Assembly: GCA_902632315.1 (NCBI GenBank)
Contig: CACPCD010000001.1
Span: 157,478 to 221,477 of the forward strand
Direction of reading: 5' to 3'
From: an uncultured Pelagibacteraceae bacterium
Lineage (GTDB): Bacteria > Pseudomonadota > Alphaproteobacteria > Pelagibacterales > Pelagibacteraceae
DNA: 64,000 nt
Both the position numbers and the translations under genes were made by a program. Of this stretch, positions 7,464-20,768 are shown in pieces. The notes below the pieces were generated by a model, which was given only the letters and a program-made list of their open reading frames with translations, was not told the origin of the DNA and ran no database searches. The first letter of the stretch is position 1; every line of letters begins with the position of its first letter.

Positions 7464-8152
7464 TGTCATCCAAAAGATTTAAAAAACTACCAGAAAAAAC
7501 TTTGGAACTTTCAGCTCAAAGTTTTGATAGTTTATTACAAACGATAAAGAAAAATTGCACTACTAAATTTGATGAGTCTATAGATCTAAGCTTTCAAATA
7601 AATAATAAACAAAAAAAAGGTGAAGTAAACATAAGAACAGTTGTAAATCTTCCCGGCGGCACTGGTAAAAAAATTAAAGTTGCTGTAGTTTGTGAGGAAA
7701 CAAAATCATCTGAAGCAAAAAATGCAGGAGCTGACATTGTGGGAGGAGATGAATTTATAGATAAAATAAAAAATGGTGAAATGAACTTTGAAAAATTAAT
7801 ATGTACACCATCAATGATGATTAAACTTTCAAAACTTGGTAAAGTTTTAGGACCGAAAGGATTAATGCCAAATCCAAAATTAGGAACTGTAACTGATAAT
7901 CTAAAATCTGCAGTAGCTGATGCAAAATCAGGCCAAGTAGAAATAAGAAATGACAAAGATGGAAATATAGGTCTTAGTGTTGGAAAAAAGTCCTTTGATA
8001 ACGAGAAATTATCTAAAAACTTTACCGCTGTTTTAGATGCCTTAGAAAAAGAAAAAGGAAATAATACTTTAAAAGGTGATTTAATAAAATCTGCTTTTAT
8101 TACATCCACTATGGGTGTTTCATACAAAATAAAACTTGGAAAAAATATCTAA
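7463..8152 (+). CDS. rplA: 50S ribosomal protein L1
   Basis: 'GLMPNPKLGTVT', operon position. Confidence 0.97.
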   Translation: MSSKRFKKLPEKTLELSAQSFDSLLQTIKKNCTTKFDESIDLSFQINNKQKKGEVNIRTVVNLPGGTGKKIKVAVVCEETKSSEAKNAGADIVGGDEFIDKIKNGEMNFEKLICTPSMMIKLSKLGKVLGPKGLMPNPKLGTVTDNLKSAVADAKSGQVEIRNDKDGNIGLSVGKKSFDNEKLSKNFTAVLDALEKEKGNNTLKGDLIKSAFITSTMGVSYKIKLGKNI

Positions 8153-8156
8153 TTTT

Positions 8157-8678
8157 ATGATGAACAAAGAACAAAAGAAAAATTATATAGCTGAAATGAC
8201 ATCTCAGTTTGAAAATAGTAAAGCAATAATGGTTACTCATTATCAAGGCCTTACTATGCCACAATTAGATGAATTAAGATCTAAGATGAGAGAACATGGA
8301 ATAGTTTTTAAAATAACAAAAAATAGAATTACAAAATTAGCTTTAGAGAAAACAAAATGTAAAGATTTATCGAATCTTTTTACTGGACCAACAGCAGTTG
8401 CTTTTGGTGAAGACGCAATTATGTCAGCTCGAATTTTATCTAAATTTGCAAAAGATAATGAAAATCTAAAGTTAATTGGCGGAATAATGGATAATGAAGT
8501 TTTAGATCAAGCTGGATTAATGAATGTAGCAAATTTACCTACTTTGGATGAGGCAAGAGCTAATATTGTGGGTATTTTGAATGCCTCTGCTTCAAAATTG
8601 GTGAGTATTTTACTTGCACGATCGGAAAAAATGAGTAATTTACCCCCAGAAAATTCTGAAACACAACCTAAAGAGTAG
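8157..8678 (+). CDS. rplJ: 50S ribosomal protein L10
   Basis: L10 N-terminal domain; ORF opens at 8136 but ATG at 8157/8160 after the rplA stop is likelier. Confidence 0.93.
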   Translation: MMNKEQKKNYIAEMTSQFENSKAIMVTHYQGLTMPQLDELRSKMREHGIVFKITKNRITKLALEKTKCKDLSNLFTGPTAVAFGEDAIMSARILSKFAKDNENLKLIGGIMDNEVLDQAGLMNVANLPTLDEARANIVGILNASASKLVSILLARSEKMSNLPPENSETQPKE

Positions 8679-8683
8679 TACAT

Positions 8684-9049
8684 ATGCCTGACCTAAATAA
8701 AATTATCGACGATTTATCAAAATTAACTGTTGCAGAAGCAGCAGATCTTTCAAAGCAATTAGAAGAAAAATGGGGAGTGACTCCAATGGCAGCAGCAGCC
8801 CCGGCAGCAGCTGGCGGTGCAGCAGCAGCTGAAGATAAGGATGACTTTACTATCATGTTAGTATCTGCTGGTGATAAAAAAATAAATGTCATTAAAGAAG
8901 TAAGAGCAGCTACTTCACTTGGATTAAAAGAAGCGAAAGATTTAGTTGAGGGAGCACCAAAAGAGGTTAAAGCAGGTGTACCTAAAAAAGAAGCTGAGGA
9001 AATTAAAGCTAAATTAGAAGCTGCAGGCGCAAAAGTAGAACTTAAATAA
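8684..9049 (+). CDS. rplL: 50S ribosomal protein L7/L12
   Basis: Ala-rich hinge and '[20 protein letters not shown]'. Confidence 0.98.
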   Translation: MPDLNKIIDDLSKLTVAEAADLSKQLEEKWGVTPMAAAAPAAAGGAAAAEDKDDFTIMLVSAGDKKINVIKEVRAATSLGLKEAKDLVEGAPKEVKAGVPKKEAEEIKAKLEAAGAKVELK

Positions 9050-9105
9050 ATTTAATAAGGATTTTTTTAAGTACTGATTAAAATGTGATCAGTATTTAAA
9101 CATTG

Positions 9106-12100
9106 ATGCAAATATCTTTTACTGAAAAAAAAAATATTAGAAAAAGCTTTGGTAAACTTAAAGAGAGTTTATCTATACCTAATTTAATAGAAGTTCAAAA
9201 AAATTCTTATAAAGAGCTTACAGATTTTAATAAAGATGCAGGGGAGTTAGCAAAAGGTTTTGATAGAGTTTTTAAGAGTATATTCCCCATAGAGGATCTT
9301 AATGATAAAGCAACTCTTGAATATGTATCTTATAGACTTGAAAAACCAAAGTTTGATGTTGAAGAATGTATCACTAGAGGATTAACTTACTCTTCAGCTT
9401 TAAAGTGCACTTTAAGATTAGTGGTTTATGAAATAGATCAAGAAAATAATACTAAAGACATATTATCGGCAAAAGAGCAAGAAGTTTATATGGGAGAAGT
9501 ACCAATGATGACGAATAGTGGTACTTTTATTACCAACGGAGTTCAACGAGTTGTTGTAAATCAAATGCACAGAAGTCCTGGTGTATTTTTTGATCATGAT
9601 AAAGGAAAAACACACGCAAGTGGAAAATTATTATTCAATTGTAGAGTAATACCAAACAGAGGATCTTGGCTGGATTTTGAATATGATGTGAAAGATTTGT
9701 TATATTTTAAAATTGACAGAAAGAAAAAAATCTTAGCTTCAACTTTGCTCCTGGCTCTTGGTTTTTCCAAGTCTGAAATTGTTAATGAGTTTTATGAGAG
9801 TGAAAAGTTTATATATGATAGTAAAACAGAAAAATGGAAAACAAAATTTAATCCTGAAAATTATAAGGCAAAAAATTTCTCAGAAGAAGTAATTGATGCA
9901 AAAACTGGCAAGGTTGTCGTTAAAGTTGGTGACAAAATTAATTATTTAAATGCAAAGAAATTAGCTAACGAGGGGTTAAAAGATATTTTAGTTTCAAGTG
10001 AGTCATTACACGGTAAATTTTTACATAAAGAGGTAAAGGTAGGTGATCAGGAGACTGATATATTTAAGATTGGAACTGAAATAAATGAAACCATAATTCA
10101 AAAAATTATTCAATCAAATATTCACACACTAGATATTTCAATTACCAACTCAATTAATAAAGGACCATACTTACTTTTGACAATTCTGAACGATAAAAAT
10201 AATACAAAAGATGAAGCAATAACAGAAATTTATAAAATGCTAAGACCTGGTGAACCGCCAACAATTGAAATAGCTACACAAATTTTTAATAATTTATTTT
10301 TTAGTTCAGATAGATACGATTTATCAGATGTAGGTAGAGTTAAAATGAACTCAAGATTAAATTTAGAATGCTCAGATAAAATAACAATTCTAAGAAATGA
10401 TGATATAATTTCAATTATACGTAAAATGTTGGATTTAAGAGATGGAAAAGATGAGGTTGATGATATCGATCATTTGGGAAATAGACGTGTAAGATCAGTA
10501 GGTGAATTAGTTGAAAATCAAGCTCGTATAGGTGTTTACAGAATGGAAAGAGCAATAAAAGAAAAAATGACAACTTTAGATGTTGAGTCAGCTATGCCAC
10601 AGGATTTAATAAATGCAAAACCTCTAACAGTTTCGTTGAAAGATTTTTTTGCAAGTTCGCAACTTTCTCAATTTATGGATCAGACAAATCCATTATCTGA
10701 AATTACTCATAAAAGAAGAGTCTCTGCACTAGGTCCTGGTGGATTGACAAGAGAAAGAGCTGGGTTTGAGGTACGTGATGTTCATCCAACTCATTATGGA
10801 AGAATATGTCCAATTGAAACTCCTGAAGGTCCAAACATTGGTCTCATAAATAGTTTATCTACTTATGCTAAAATTAATAAATATGGTTTTATTGAAAGTC
10901 CTTACAAAAGAGTAAAGAATGGAATAGTACAAGATAAGGTTGAATATTTGTCAGCAATGGAGGAAACAAAGTTTACAGTAGCTCAAGCAAATACAAAAAT
11001 AGACAAAAATGGAAAAATTATTGAGGAACTTGTCTCTTGTAGACAAAATTTAAATTTTCTCTTAGCCAAACCAGAGACTATTGATTATATCGACGTATCA
11101 CCAAAGCAACTAGTTTCTGTAGCTGCATCATTAATTCCCTTCTTAGAAAACGATGATGCAAATAGAGCTTTAATGGGATCAAATATGATGAGGCAGGCCG
11201 TTCCTTTACTTAAACCAGAGTCACCACTTGTTGGAACTGGTATTGAGAGTGATGTAGCACTTGATTCTGGTGTTACTATTGTTGCCAAAAGAGATGGTGT
11301 GGTTGATAAAATTGATGGTAAGAGAATAGTCATTAAGGCGACAGAAGAAACAGATTTCTCAAAATCTGGAGTTGATATTTACAATTTGCAAAAGTTTAAA
11401 AGATCTAACCAGAATACTTGCATCAATCAACGTCCACTAGTTAGAGTTGGAGATAAAGTTAAAACGGGTGATATTATTGCTGATGGACCTTCAACAAAGC
11501 TTGGTGAATTAGCTTTAGGAAAAAATGTTACTGTAGCATTTATGCCATGGCAAGGTTATAATTTTGAGGATTCCATTCTTATATCTGAAAGATGTGTTAC
11601 AGATGATGTTTTCACTTCTGTACATATTGTCGAATACGAAATTATGGCAAGGGATACAAAACTTGGCGAAGAGGAAATAACTAGAGATATCCCTAACGTT
11701 AATGAAGAGGCATTAAAAAACTTAGATGAGTCCGGTATAGTTTACATTGGAGCAGAAGTTAATGCTGGTGATATTTTAGTAGGAAAAGTTACTCCCAAAG
11801 GAGACTCAGCATCTGGCCCTGAAGAAAAATTATTGAGATCAATTTTTGGAGAAAAAGCCATTGATGTAACGGATACTTCACTTCGAATGTCTAGAGGAAG
11901 TAGTGGTACAGTAGTAGATGTAAGAGTTTTTAATAGGCACGGTATTGATAAAGACGAGAGATCAATTACAATTGAAAGAGCTGAAATAGAGCAAGTACAA
12001 CAAGATAAAATCGTTGAGGAAGAAATCTTAGAGAGAAGTATTAAACAAAGAGCTTCTCAAATCTTATCTGGGGTTTCATTAAATAAAAAAATCAAAGATG

Positions 12101-13194
12101 TTGACGCAGGTACTAAACTAGATTTTGATGTAATAAATAAACTAAGTATTAATGATGTTTTCAAAATTTCAACAGGCAATTCTAAAAATGAGGAAACTTT
12201 TGCACAGTTGAAAGATCAGTATAATAAAGCCAAACAAGATATTACAGAAAGATTTGAAGACAAAGTCTTAAAAATAAGAAGCGGCGACGACTTACTACCA
12301 AGTGTCATGAAAATGGTTAAGGTGTTTGTTGCTATTAAAAGAAGACTAAGACCAGGTGATAAAATGTCTGGTAGACATGGTAATAAAGGGGTCGTAAGTA
12401 AAATAGTCCCAGTTGAAGATATGCCTTACAGAGAAGATGGAAGACCTGTAGATATTGTTTTAAACCCCTTAGGAGTACCAAGCCGTATGAATGTAGGTCA
12501 AATTTTAGAAACTCATCTTGGATGGGCTTGTAAGGAGTTTGGAGAAGAAGTCAGAAAACTAGTAGATGAGAATAATAAGAAGATTGAGAAGACTCAAAAA
12601 ATAGCTGATTTTTTAAAATCAGTTTATGGTGAAGAAATCTTTAATGATAAAGTGGATAAATTAAGTAAATCAGAGTTTAGAGATTTATGTGAGAATCTAC
12701 AAAATGGAGTTGCTATTTCAACACCCGTATTTGATGGTGCGAAAGAGAAAAATGTAACAGAAATGTTAGAATTAGCTAAACTTCCAAAATCTGGACAAAC
12801 TTTTTTATGGGATGGCAGAACAGGTGAAAAATTTGATAGACCTGTAACCGTTGGAATAATTTATATGTTAAAACTTCATCATCTGGTCGAAGATAAAATC
12901 CATGCAAGATCAACAGGTCCTTATAGTTTAGTCACTCAACAACCACTTGGTGGAAAAGCCCAATTAGGTGGACAGAGATTTGGTGAAATGGAAGTTTGGG
13001 CTCTAGAGGCATATGGCGCATCTTATACTCTTCAGGAAATTTTAACTGTAAAATCTGATGACGTAGCTGGTCGTGTAAAAGTATACGAAACTATAGTCAA
13101 AGGAGAAGAAAATTTTGAGTCAGGTATTCCTGAATCATTTAATGTTTTAGTAAAAGAAATAAAATCATTAGCTTTAAACGTGGAATTAAATTAA
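9106..13194 (+). CDS. rpoB: RNA polymerase beta subunit
   Basis: 1360+ aa RpoB; ATG at 9106 preferred over TTG at 9103. Confidence 0.98.
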   Translation: MQISFTEKKNIRKSFGKLKESLSIPNLIEVQKNSYKELTDFNKDAGELAKGFDRVFKSIFPIEDLNDKATLEYVSYRLEKPKFDVEECITRGLTYSSALKCTLRLVVYEIDQENNTKDILSAKEQEVYMGEVPMMTNSGTFITNGVQRVVVNQMHRSPGVFFDHDKGKTHASGKLLFNCRVIPNRGSWLDFEYDVKDLLYFKIDRKKKILASTLLLALGFSKSEIVNEFYESEKFIYDSKTEKWKTKFNPENYKAKNFSEEVIDAKTGKVVVKVGDKINYLNAKKLANEGLKDILVSSESLHGKFLHKEVKVGDQETDIFKIGTEINETIIQKIIQSNIHTLDISITNSINKGPYLLLTILNDKNNTKDEAITEIYKMLRPGEPPTIEIATQIFNNLFFSSDRYDLSDVGRVKMNSRLNLECSDKITILRNDDIISIIRKMLDLRDGKDEVDDIDHLGNRRVRSVGELVENQARIGVYRMERAIKEKMTTLDVESAMPQDLINAKPLTVSLKDFFASSQLSQFMDQTNPLSEITHKRRVSALGPGGLTRERAGFEVRDVHPTHYGRICPIETPEGPNIGLINSLSTYAKINKYGFIESPYKRVKNGIVQDKVEYLSAMEETKFTVAQANTKIDKNGKIIEELVSCRQNLNFLLAKPETIDYIDVSPKQLVSVAASLIPFLENDDANRALMGSNMMRQAVPLLKPESPLVGTGIESDVALDSGVTIVAKRDGVVDKIDGKRIVIKATEETDFSKSGVDIYNLQKFKRSNQNTCINQRPLVRVGDKVKTGDIIADGPSTKLGELALGKNVTVAFMPWQGYNFEDSILISERCVTDDVFTSVHIVEYEIMARDTKLGEEEITRDIPNVNEEALKNLDESGIVYIGAEVNAGDILVGKVTPKGDSASGPEEKLLRSIFGEKAIDVTDTSLRMSRGSSGTVVDVRVFNRHGIDKDERSITIERAEIEQVQQDKIVEEEILERSIKQRASQILSGVSLNKKIKDVDAGTKLDFDVINKLSINDVFKISTGNSKNEETFAQLKDQYNKAKQDITERFEDKVLKIRSGDDLLPSVMKMVKVFVAIKRRLRPGDKMSGRHGNKGVVSKIVPVEDMPYREDGRPVDIVLNPLGVPSRMNVGQILETHLGWACKEFGEEVRKLVDENNKKIEKTQKIADFLKSVYGEEIFNDKVDKLSKSEFRDLCENLQNGVAISTPVFDGAKEKNVTEMLELAKLPKSGQTFLWDGRTGEKFDRPVTVGIIYMLKLHHLVEDKIHARSTGPYSLVTQQPLGGKAQLGGQRFGEMEVWALEAYGASYTLQEILTVKSDDVAGRVKVYETIVKGEENFESGIPESFNVLVKEIKSLALNVELN

Positions 13195-13196
13195 TT

Positions 13197-16100
13197 ATGA
13201 AAAAAGAATTAACAGATCTGTTTAAAAACTCCGAAATATCAGAGGCTCAAAATTTTAATAGTATTAAGATAACACTAGCTAGTCCGGAAAAAATAAAATC
13301 TTGGACATATGGAGAAATAAAAAAACCTGAAACAATTAATTACAGAACTTTTAGGCCTGAAAAAGACGGTTTATTTTGTGCAAGAATTTTTGGACCGATA
13401 AAAGATTATGAATGTTTATGTGGGAAGTATAAAAGAATGAAATTTAGAGGAATTATTTGTGAAAAATGTGGAGTTGAGGTCACAAAATCAAACGTTCGAA
13501 GAGAGAGAATGGGTCATATTAACTTAGCTACACCAGTTGCACACATTTGGTTTTTAAAATCATTACCTAGCCGAATTGCTTTAGCAGTAGATATGAAGCT
13601 CAAAGAGATTGAAAGAGTTTTATATTTTGAAAATTTCATAGTAATAGAACCTGGTCTTACAAATCTTCAAAAAAATCAGTTATTAAATGAGGAAGAATTA
13701 GCAAAATATCAAGATGAATTTGGTGAGGAGGCATTTACAGCAGGTATTGGAGCTGAAGCTGTATTAGAAATGTTAAAAAATTTAGATTTAGAAACTGAAA
13801 AAAAGAGTCTTGTAAACTATATTAAAGAAACAAAATCAAAAGTTAATGAAGAAAGAGCTATAAAGAGACTTAAGCTCATAGAATCATTTATTGAAACGGG
13901 ACAAAAACCAGAATGGATGATAATGACTGTTGTTCCAGTTATTCCTCCAGAGTTGAGACCACTTGTGCCCCTAGACGGAGGAAGATTTGCCACTTCAGAT
14001 TTAAATGATCTCTATAGAAGAGTAATTAATAGAAATAATCGTTTAAAAAGACTTATCGATTTAAAAGCTCCAGATATTATCGTCAGAAATGAAAAAAGAA
14101 TGCTTCAAGAGTCTGTTGATGCTCTTTTTGATAATGGCAGAAGGGGCAGGGTTATTACTGGAACAGGAAAAAGACCATTAAAATCACTAGCTGAGATGTT
14201 AAAGGGTAAGCAGGGTAGATTTAGACAAAACTTACTTGGAAAAAGAGTCGATTACTCAGGACGATCTGTAATTGTTGTAGGTCCAGATCTTAAGCTTCAT
14301 GAATGTGGATTACCAAAAAAAATGGCATTAGAACTTTTTAAACCATTTTTATATGCTAGGCTGAATAAACTAGGTTTAGCCTCGACAATTAAACAGGCAA
14401 AAAAATTAGTTGAGAAAGAAACTAATGCAGTGTGGGATGCTCTTGAACTTATAGTAAGAGAACACCCAGTCTTATTAAATAGGGCTCCAACTCTTCATAG
14501 ATTAGGTGTACAAGCTTTTGAACCTAAACTTATTGAGGGTGACGCAATAGAACTTCATCCGTTAACTTGTGCAGCTTTCAATGCTGATTTTGACGGTGAT
14601 CAAATGGCAGTACATGTACCATTAAGTTTGGAAGCTCAATTAGAGGCAAGAATATTAATGTTGTCAACAAATAATATTCTTTCACCATCAAATGGAAAAC
14701 CGATCATAGTACCAAGTCAGGATATGATTTTAGGAATTTATTACTTATCTCAAGAACCAATTCATGAAAAACCAGCAGGATATTTTGTTAATGCAGATCA
14801 GATTGAATTTGCGTTATCTAGTGGACAAATTAAAGTACATAGTACAATTATTTCAAGATTTGAGACAGTCGATGAAAATGGTAACAAGAAATTTGAAAAG
14901 TATACATCAACAGCAGGTCGATTTTTACTTGCAAATCTTTTGCCAAAAAATAGTAAAATTAAATTCTCTTTAATTGATAGGCTTTTACCAAAAAAAGTTG
15001 TTTCAGAAATAATTGATATTGTATTTAGATTTTGTGGTCAAAAAACAACAGTTATATTTTGTGATAAATTAAAAGATTTAGGATTTAAACATGCATTCAA
15101 AGCAGGAATATCATTTGGAAAAGATGATCTAGTAATTCCAGCAAATAAGACACAGTTAATTGAGGATACAAAAAAGTTAATTAAAGATTACGAAAATCAA
15201 TATGCTGAAGGTTTAATTACTAGAGGAGAAAAATATAACAAAGTTGTTGATGCGTGGTCTAAATGTACAGATAAAGTTGCTGGTGAGATGATGCGAGGAA
15301 TATCTGCGACTGAAAAAACATCTGATGGACTAAAAATTAATTCTGTATTTATGATGGCAGATAGTGGTGCGAGAGGTTCTGCTGCTCAAATGAAACAATT
15401 AGCAGGAATGCGAGGTCTTATTGCAAAGCCATCTGGAGAAATTATTGAAAGTCCAATTATCTCAAATTTCAAAGAGGGTCTTACAGCTCTTGAATACTTC
15501 AATTCAACACATGGAGCTAGAAAAGGGCTAGCTGATACAGCCCTTAAAACCGCGAGTTCTGGATATCTAACAAGAAGACTTTGTGACGTTGCTCAAGATT
15601 TAACTATCACAAAAATGAATTGTGAAAATCCTGGATTTATAGAATTATCTGAAATTTTAGAGGGTGGAAATGTTGTGGTCAGTTTGTCAGAAAGAGCTTT
15701 AGGTAGAGTAACTGCAACAGATGTTAAACATCCTTTAACAGGAGAAGTTTTAATTAAGAAAAAAACTATGATTGATGAGGCTGGTTGTGATCTTATCGAT
15801 GCAGCAGGAATTAAATCATTAAAAGTTTATTCGGTTATGACGTGTAGCTCAAAAGAAGGTGTTTGTGCAACATGTTATGGAAGAGATTTATCTAGAGGAA
15901 AAATGGTTCATGTTGGAGAAGCGATTGGAATGATTTCTGCTCAGTCTATAGGAGAACCTGGAACACAACTTACTATGAGAACCTTTCACGTAGGTGGAAC
16001 AGCATCAGTTAAACAAGAGTCTCAAATCATTAGTAAATCTGCAGGAACCTTAAAAATTATTAATTCAAATATATTAGAGGATTCAAAAAAGAATTTGATT

Positions 16101-17360
16101 GTGATGGGAAGAAATACTCAACTTTCTATTGAAGATGATAATGGAGTTCAAATAGCGGTATATAAAGTTGCTTATGGTTCTAAGCTATTTTTTAAGAATG
16201 GTGATAAAGTAAACGCAAACACAAAAATTTGCGAATGGGATCCCTACACAACACCTGTAATTGCAGAAAAAAGTGGAATTGCAAGTTATGTTGATTTGAT
16301 TGACAGTGTTTCTATACAAGAAACTACAGATGACGCTACAGGAATTTCCTCAAAGTCAGTAATTGATTGGCGATCACAATCAAAAAGTACAGATTTAAAA
16401 CCTAGAATTACATTAAGAGATGAAAAAGGAAATGTGATAAAAAAAGCGGATGATAATGAGGCTAGATATTATTTAGTTCCAGATTCAATTCTTTCTGTAA
16501 AAGATGGTCAAAAAGTTTCAGCAGGTGATGTAATAGCTAGACTTCCAAAAGAAACAACAAAAACAAAAGATATTACAGGAGGACTACCAAGAGTAGCTGA
16601 ACTGTTTGAGGCAAGAAAAGCAAAAGATAGCGCAATAATTGCAGAAAATGATGGTCAAGTAGTATTTGGAAAAGAAGTGAGAGGCAAACAAAGAGTTTCA
16701 ATTGTACCCGAGGATGGTGCTGAACCGTCAAATTATTTAATACCAAAAGGAAAGCATATTAATTTTAATCAAGGCGAAAAAATTAAAAAAGGTGAATACC
16801 TACTAGATGGTCAACCTTTGCCACATGATATCTTGAGGATATTAGGTATTAAAGATCTTACAGAATATTTTGTAAATCAAGTGCAAGAAGTTTACAGGTT
16901 ACAAGGTGTGATAATTAATGACAAGCATATAGAAACAATATTAAGACAAATGCTCAAAAAAGTAGAGGTTAAAAGTTCTGGAGATTCAAGTTATCTACCT
17001 GGTGAAATAGTTGATAGAATCAAATTTGATCTAGTGAATGAGAAATTAAAATCTGAAGGTAAAAATATTGCCACTGGAGAAAGAGTTTTAATGGGTATTA
17101 CAAAAGCATCTTTACAAACAGAGTCCTTTATTTCCGCTGCGTCATTTCAAGAAACTACTAGAGTGTTAACAGATGCGGCTATTAAGGGTAAAGTAGATCC
17201 ATTAAATGGTTTAAAAGAAAATGTAATAGTTGGAAGATTGGTCCCGGCTGGCACAGGTAATATAAAGAATAAATGGAACAAAAAAGCACTTGAGGAGGAT
17301 AATAAATTCCTCTCTGAACAAGAAAAAATTGAACCTTCAGAAACTCAAATAAATCAATAA
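13197..17360 (+). CDS. rpoC: RNA polymerase beta' subunit
   Basis: '[16 protein letters not shown]' and zinc-finger '[23 protein letters not shown]'. Confidence 0.98.
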   Translation: MKKELTDLFKNSEISEAQNFNSIKITLASPEKIKSWTYGEIKKPETINYRTFRPEKDGLFCARIFGPIKDYECLCGKYKRMKFRGIICEKCGVEVTKSNVRRERMGHINLATPVAHIWFLKSLPSRIALAVDMKLKEIERVLYFENFIVIEPGLTNLQKNQLLNEEELAKYQDEFGEEAFTAGIGAEAVLEMLKNLDLETEKKSLVNYIKETKSKVNEERAIKRLKLIESFIETGQKPEWMIMTVVPVIPPELRPLVPLDGGRFATSDLNDLYRRVINRNNRLKRLIDLKAPDIIVRNEKRMLQESVDALFDNGRRGRVITGTGKRPLKSLAEMLKGKQGRFRQNLLGKRVDYSGRSVIVVGPDLKLHECGLPKKMALELFKPFLYARLNKLGLASTIKQAKKLVEKETNAVWDALELIVREHPVLLNRAPTLHRLGVQAFEPKLIEGDAIELHPLTCAAFNADFDGDQMAVHVPLSLEAQLEARILMLSTNNILSPSNGKPIIVPSQDMILGIYYLSQEPIHEKPAGYFVNADQIEFALSSGQIKVHSTIISRFETVDENGNKKFEKYTSTAGRFLLANLLPKNSKIKFSLIDRLLPKKVVSEIIDIVFRFCGQKTTVIFCDKLKDLGFKHAFKAGISFGKDDLVIPANKTQLIEDTKKLIKDYENQYAEGLITRGEKYNKVVDAWSKCTDKVAGEMMRGISATEKTSDGLKINSVFMMADSGARGSAAQMKQLAGMRGLIAKPSGEIIESPIISNFKEGLTALEYFNSTHGARKGLADTALKTASSGYLTRRLCDVAQDLTITKMNCENPGFIELSEILEGGNVVVSLSERALGRVTATDVKHPLTGEVLIKKKTMIDEAGCDLIDAAGIKSLKVYSVMTCSSKEGVCATCYGRDLSRGKMVHVGEAIGMISAQSIGEPGTQLTMRTFHVGGTASVKQESQIISKSAGTLKIINSNILEDSKKNLIVMGRNTQLSIEDDNGVQIAVYKVAYGSKLFFKNGDKVNANTKICEWDPYTTPVIAEKSGIASYVDLIDSVSIQETTDDATGISSKSVIDWRSQSKSTDLKPRITLRDEKGNVIKKADDNEARYYLVPDSILSVKDGQKVSAGDVIARLPKETTKTKDITGGLPRVAELFEARKAKDSAIIAENDGQVVFGKEVRGKQRVSIVPEDGAEPSNYLIPKGKHINFNQGEKIKKGEYLLDGQPLPHDILRILGIKDLTEYFVNQVQEVYRLQGVIINDKHIETILRQMLKKVEVKSSGDSSYLPGEIVDRIKFDLVNEKLKSEGKNIATGERVLMGITKASLQTESFISAASFQETTRVLTDAAIKGKVDPLNGLKENVIVGRLVPAGTGNIKNKWNKKALEEDNKFLSEQEKIEPSETQINQ

Positions 17361-17389
17361 AAATAGTCCTTAAGTTAACTAGTTTTAGT

Positions 17390-17417
17390 TTGACAAAGTC
17401 AAATTTATTAGTATTTT
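17390..17417 (+). promoter_or_regulatory. Candidate sigma70 promoter of the rpsL operon
   Basis: TTGACA (17390-17395), 16-bp spacer, TATTTT (17412-17417). Confidence 0.5.
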
Positions 17418-17526
17418 GGCGATGTTTTTGGTTGGAATGTAGTACTAATCTACTGTACTAAACGCTGCCACGAATAACCTGTCAGTTATTTCACTCAAAA
17501 TCACAACAATTATACAAATAAAATTT

Positions 17527-17898
17527 ATGCCGACTATTAACCAGTTGCTGAAAAAGAAAAGAGTAAAACAAATAAATAGGAATAAAGTTCCTGCTCTTGA
17601 AAAACAACCTCTTAAAAGAGGTGTTTGTGTAAAGGTTTATACAACAACACCAAAGAAACCAAATTCAGCATTAAGAAAGGTCGCGAGGGTCAGATTATCT
17701 AATGGTTTTGAAGTAACCGCCTATATACCCGGTGAAGGTCATAACTTACAAGAACACTCAGTAGTGTTAATTAGAGGTGGACGTGTAAAAGATTTACCTG
17801 GTGTAAGATATCATATCTTGAGAGGCAATTTAGATACCCAGGGAGTGGCTAATAGAAAAAAAAGAAGATCTTTATATGGAACTAAAAAAGGTAAATAA
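17527..17898 (+). CDS. rpsL: 30S ribosomal protein S12
   Basis: '[21 protein letters not shown]'. Confidence 0.98.
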   Translation: MPTINQLLKKKRVKQINRNKVPALEKQPLKRGVCVKVYTTTPKKPNSALRKVARVRLSNGFEVTAYIPGEGHNLQEHSVVLIRGGRVKDLPGVRYHILRGNLDTQGVANRKKRRSLYGTKKGK

Positions 17899-17900
17899 AG

Positions 17901-18371
17901 ATGTCTAGAAAAAAAACACAACCCAAAAAAAATGTTGTTCCAGACCCAAAATTTAATTCAACTATAATTCCAAAGTTAATTAACAACATAATGTATGATG
18001 GTAAAAGAGGAGTAGCTACGAAAATAGTTTACGATGCAATAGAAAAAATAAAGACAAAATCAAAAGACGAACCAATAAATATCTTTAACGAGGCAATCAA
18101 TAATATCAAACCAACAGTTGAAGTAAGATCTAGAAGAGTTGGTGGAGCCACATATCAGGTCCCAGTAGAGGTGAAAAGTAAAAGAGCTCAAGCTTTAGCA
18201 ATTAGATGGTTAGTCGACTCTGCAAGAAAAAGAAAAGATAAACATATGTCTGATAAAATATTTAATGAATTATATGATGCATACGAAAAAAAAGGTGCAG
18301 CAGTAAAAAAAAGAGAGGATGTACATAAGATGGCGGAGTCTAATAAGGCTTTTGCTCATTTTAGATGGTAA
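17901..18371 (+). CDS. rpsG: 30S ribosomal protein S7
   Basis: S7 sequence and position. Confidence 0.98.
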   Translation: MSRKKTQPKKNVVPDPKFNSTIIPKLINNIMYDGKRGVATKIVYDAIEKIKTKSKDEPINIFNEAINNIKPTVEVRSRRVGGATYQVPVEVKSKRAQALAIRWLVDSARKRKDKHMSDKIFNELYDAYEKKGAAVKKREDVHKMAESNKAFAHFRW

Positions 18372-18377
18372 TAAATT

Positions 18378-20456
18378 ATGGCTAGGACTCATACTTTAGA
18401 TAAATATAGAAATATTGGGATCATGGCTCATATTGATGCTGGTAAAACGACAACAACTGAAAGAATTTTATACTACACAGGCAAAAGTCATAAGATAGGA
18501 GAGGTACATGATGGTGCTGCAACAATGGATTGGATGGAGCAGGAGCAAGAAAGAGGTATAACCATCACCTCAGCAGCTACTACATGTTTTTGGCAAGATC
18601 ATAGAATAAATATTATTGATACACCGGGTCATGTTGATTTTACGATTGAAGTCGAGAGATCTCTTAAAGTTTTAGATGGTGCTGTTGCTGTATTTGATGG
18701 TGTCGCAGGAGTTGAACCACAATCTGAAACTGTTTGGAGACAAGCAGATAAATATAAAGTTCCTAGGATTTGTTTTGTTAACAAATTAGACAGAACAGGA
18801 GCAGATTTTTTTAGATGTGTAGAAATGATCAAAGATAGATTAGGTGCAAAACCATTAGTCATACAAGTACCGATTGGGATTGAAGCTTCACTTTCAGGTG
18901 TAGTAGATCTCGTAAAAATGAAGGCTCAAGTTTGGAAAAATGAGGCTCTAGGAGCTGAATGGGAATATAAAGAAATTCCAGATGATCTAAAAGAAATTTC
19001 ACAAAAGTATAGAACAGAATTGGTTGAGATGGCTGTTGAGCAAGATGAAAAATTAATGGAAGCTTATTTAAATGGAGATGAAATTAAAGAGGAAGATTTA
19101 ATTAAATGTATTAGAAAAGGAACTTTAAATTTCAGTTTTGTTCCAGTATTAACAGGTTCTGCCTTTAAAAATAAAGGTGTCCAGCCACTTTTAGATGCTG
19201 TAATAAATTATCTTCCTAGCCCAATTGATATCGGATCTATTAAGGGGACTAAATTAGGATCTGATGATGAGATTGAGATGAAATTTGATGATAGCGCTCC
19301 TTTCTCAGCCCTTGCTTTTAAAGTAGCGAATGACCCATTTGTAGGATCATTAACTTTTATTAGAATATATTCTGGTACAATTAAAACAGGTACTGCAGTT
19401 TATAATTCTTCAAAAGAAAAAGAAGAAAGAGTGGGTAGAATGCTCCTTATGCATGCTAATTCTAGAGAAGATATAAAAGAGGCTAATGCTGGTGACATTG
19501 TATCCTTAGCTGGTTTGAAAAATACGATAACTGGCCACACTTTATGCAATAAGGAAAATTCTGTATTGCTAGAGCCAATGGAGTTTCCAGACCCAGTTAT
19601 TGAAATAGCAGTAGAGCCAAAAACAAAAGCTGACCAAGAAAAAATGGGTGAGGCTTTAGGAAGATTAGCTAAAGAAGATCCTTCTTTCAGAGTTTCATCA
19701 GATGAGGAGTCTGGGCAAACCATCATCAAAGGTATGGGTGAGCTTCATTTAGATATAATTGTTGATAGAATGAAAAGAGAATTTAAGGTAGAAGCTAATG
19801 TAGGAGCTCCTCAAGTTGCATACAGAGAAACAATAGAAAATTCATCTGAAATTGAATACACCCATAAAAAACAAAGTGGTGGAGCAGGTCAGTTTGCAAA
19901 AGTTAAACTGCTTGTTGAGCCGCAAGAACCAGGAAAAGGAAGAGCAGTTGAGAGTAAAATTAAAGGTGGAGCTATACCTAAAGAATTTATTCCAGGTGTT
20001 GAAAAGGGAATAGAAACAGTTTCTGATGGAGGAATATTAGCAGGTTTTCCAATGATAGATTATAAAGTTACAATTATTGATGGTCTTCATCACGATGTTG
20101 ACTCAAGTGTTTTGGCTTTTGAATTAGCAAGTAGAGCATGTTTTAAAGAAGCGTGCACTAAGGGTGGATTAAAATTACTTGAACCTGTAATGAGAGTAGA
20201 AGTAGTTACACCAGAGGATTATATGGGTGATGTTATTGGAGATTTAAATAGTCGAAGAGGTCAAATTAGCACCCAAGAGCAGAGAGGAAATGCTACAGTA
20301 ATTACAGCAATGGTTCCTCTAGCAAATATGTTTGGTTACATTAATAGCTTAAGATCAATGTCTCAAGGAAGAGCTCAATACTCAATGTTTTTTGATCATT
20401 ATGCGAAAGTACCACAAAATGTTCAAGACGAAGTAACAAAAAAGATTGCAGGATAA
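18378..20456 (+). CDS. fusA: Elongation factor G
   Basis: '[19 protein letters not shown]'. Confidence 0.98.
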   Translation: MARTHTLDKYRNIGIMAHIDAGKTTTTERILYYTGKSHKIGEVHDGAATMDWMEQEQERGITITSAATTCFWQDHRINIIDTPGHVDFTIEVERSLKVLDGAVAVFDGVAGVEPQSETVWRQADKYKVPRICFVNKLDRTGADFFRCVEMIKDRLGAKPLVIQVPIGIEASLSGVVDLVKMKAQVWKNEALGAEWEYKEIPDDLKEISQKYRTELVEMAVEQDEKLMEAYLNGDEIKEEDLIKCIRKGTLNFSFVPVLTGSAFKNKGVQPLLDAVINYLPSPIDIGSIKGTKLGSDDEIEMKFDDSAPFSALAFKVANDPFVGSLTFIRIYSGTIKTGTAVYNSSKEKEERVGRMLLMHANSREDIKEANAGDIVSLAGLKNTITGHTLCNKENSVLLEPMEFPDPVIEIAVEPKTKADQEKMGEALGRLAKEDPSFRVSSDEESGQTIIKGMGELHLDIIVDRMKREFKVEANVGAPQVAYRETIENSSEIEYTHKKQSGGAGQFAKVKLLVEPQEPGKGRAVESKIKGGAIPKEFIPGVEKGIETVSDGGILAGFPMIDYKVTIIDGLHHDVDSSVLAFELASRACFKEACTKGGLKLLEPVMRVEVVTPEDYMGDVIGDLNSRRGQISTQEQRGNATVITAMVPLANMFGYINSLRSMSQGRAQYSMFFDHYAKVPQNVQDEVTKKIAG

Positions 20457-20457
20457 G

Positions 20458-20766
20458 ATGGAGAAACAAAATATTCGAATAAAACTTAGAGCATACGACA
20501 ATAAAATTTTGGATGCATCTACAGAAGAAATAGTCAATACAGTTAAAAGAACTGGTGCAACAATTAAAGGACCGATTCCGCTACCTACTAGAATTGAAAG
20601 ATATACAGTTTTAAGATCCCCACATATAGATAAAAAAAGTAGAGAACAATTTGAATCAAGAACACATAAAAGATTAATAGATATAATTGAACCAACACCA
20701 CAAACAGTTGAAGCTTTAATGAAACTTGATTTAGCTTCAGGTGTTGATGTGGAGATTAAGATTTAA
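20458..20766 (+). CDS. rpsJ: 30S ribosomal protein S10
   Basis: '[14 protein letters not shown]...GPIPLPT'; ATG at 20458. Confidence 0.97.
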   Translation: MEKQNIRIKLRAYDNKILDASTEEIVNTVKRTGATIKGPIPLPTRIERYTVLRSPHIDKKSREQFESRTHKRLIDIIEPTPQTVEALMKLDLASGVDVEIKI

Positions 20767-20768
20767 TT

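Noticed and set aside
14764-14973. 69 aa same-strand ORF inside rpoC
   Set aside because: Out-of-frame read of rpoC; no independent support. Similar cases at 36067-36324, 46984-47166 and 52500-52694.
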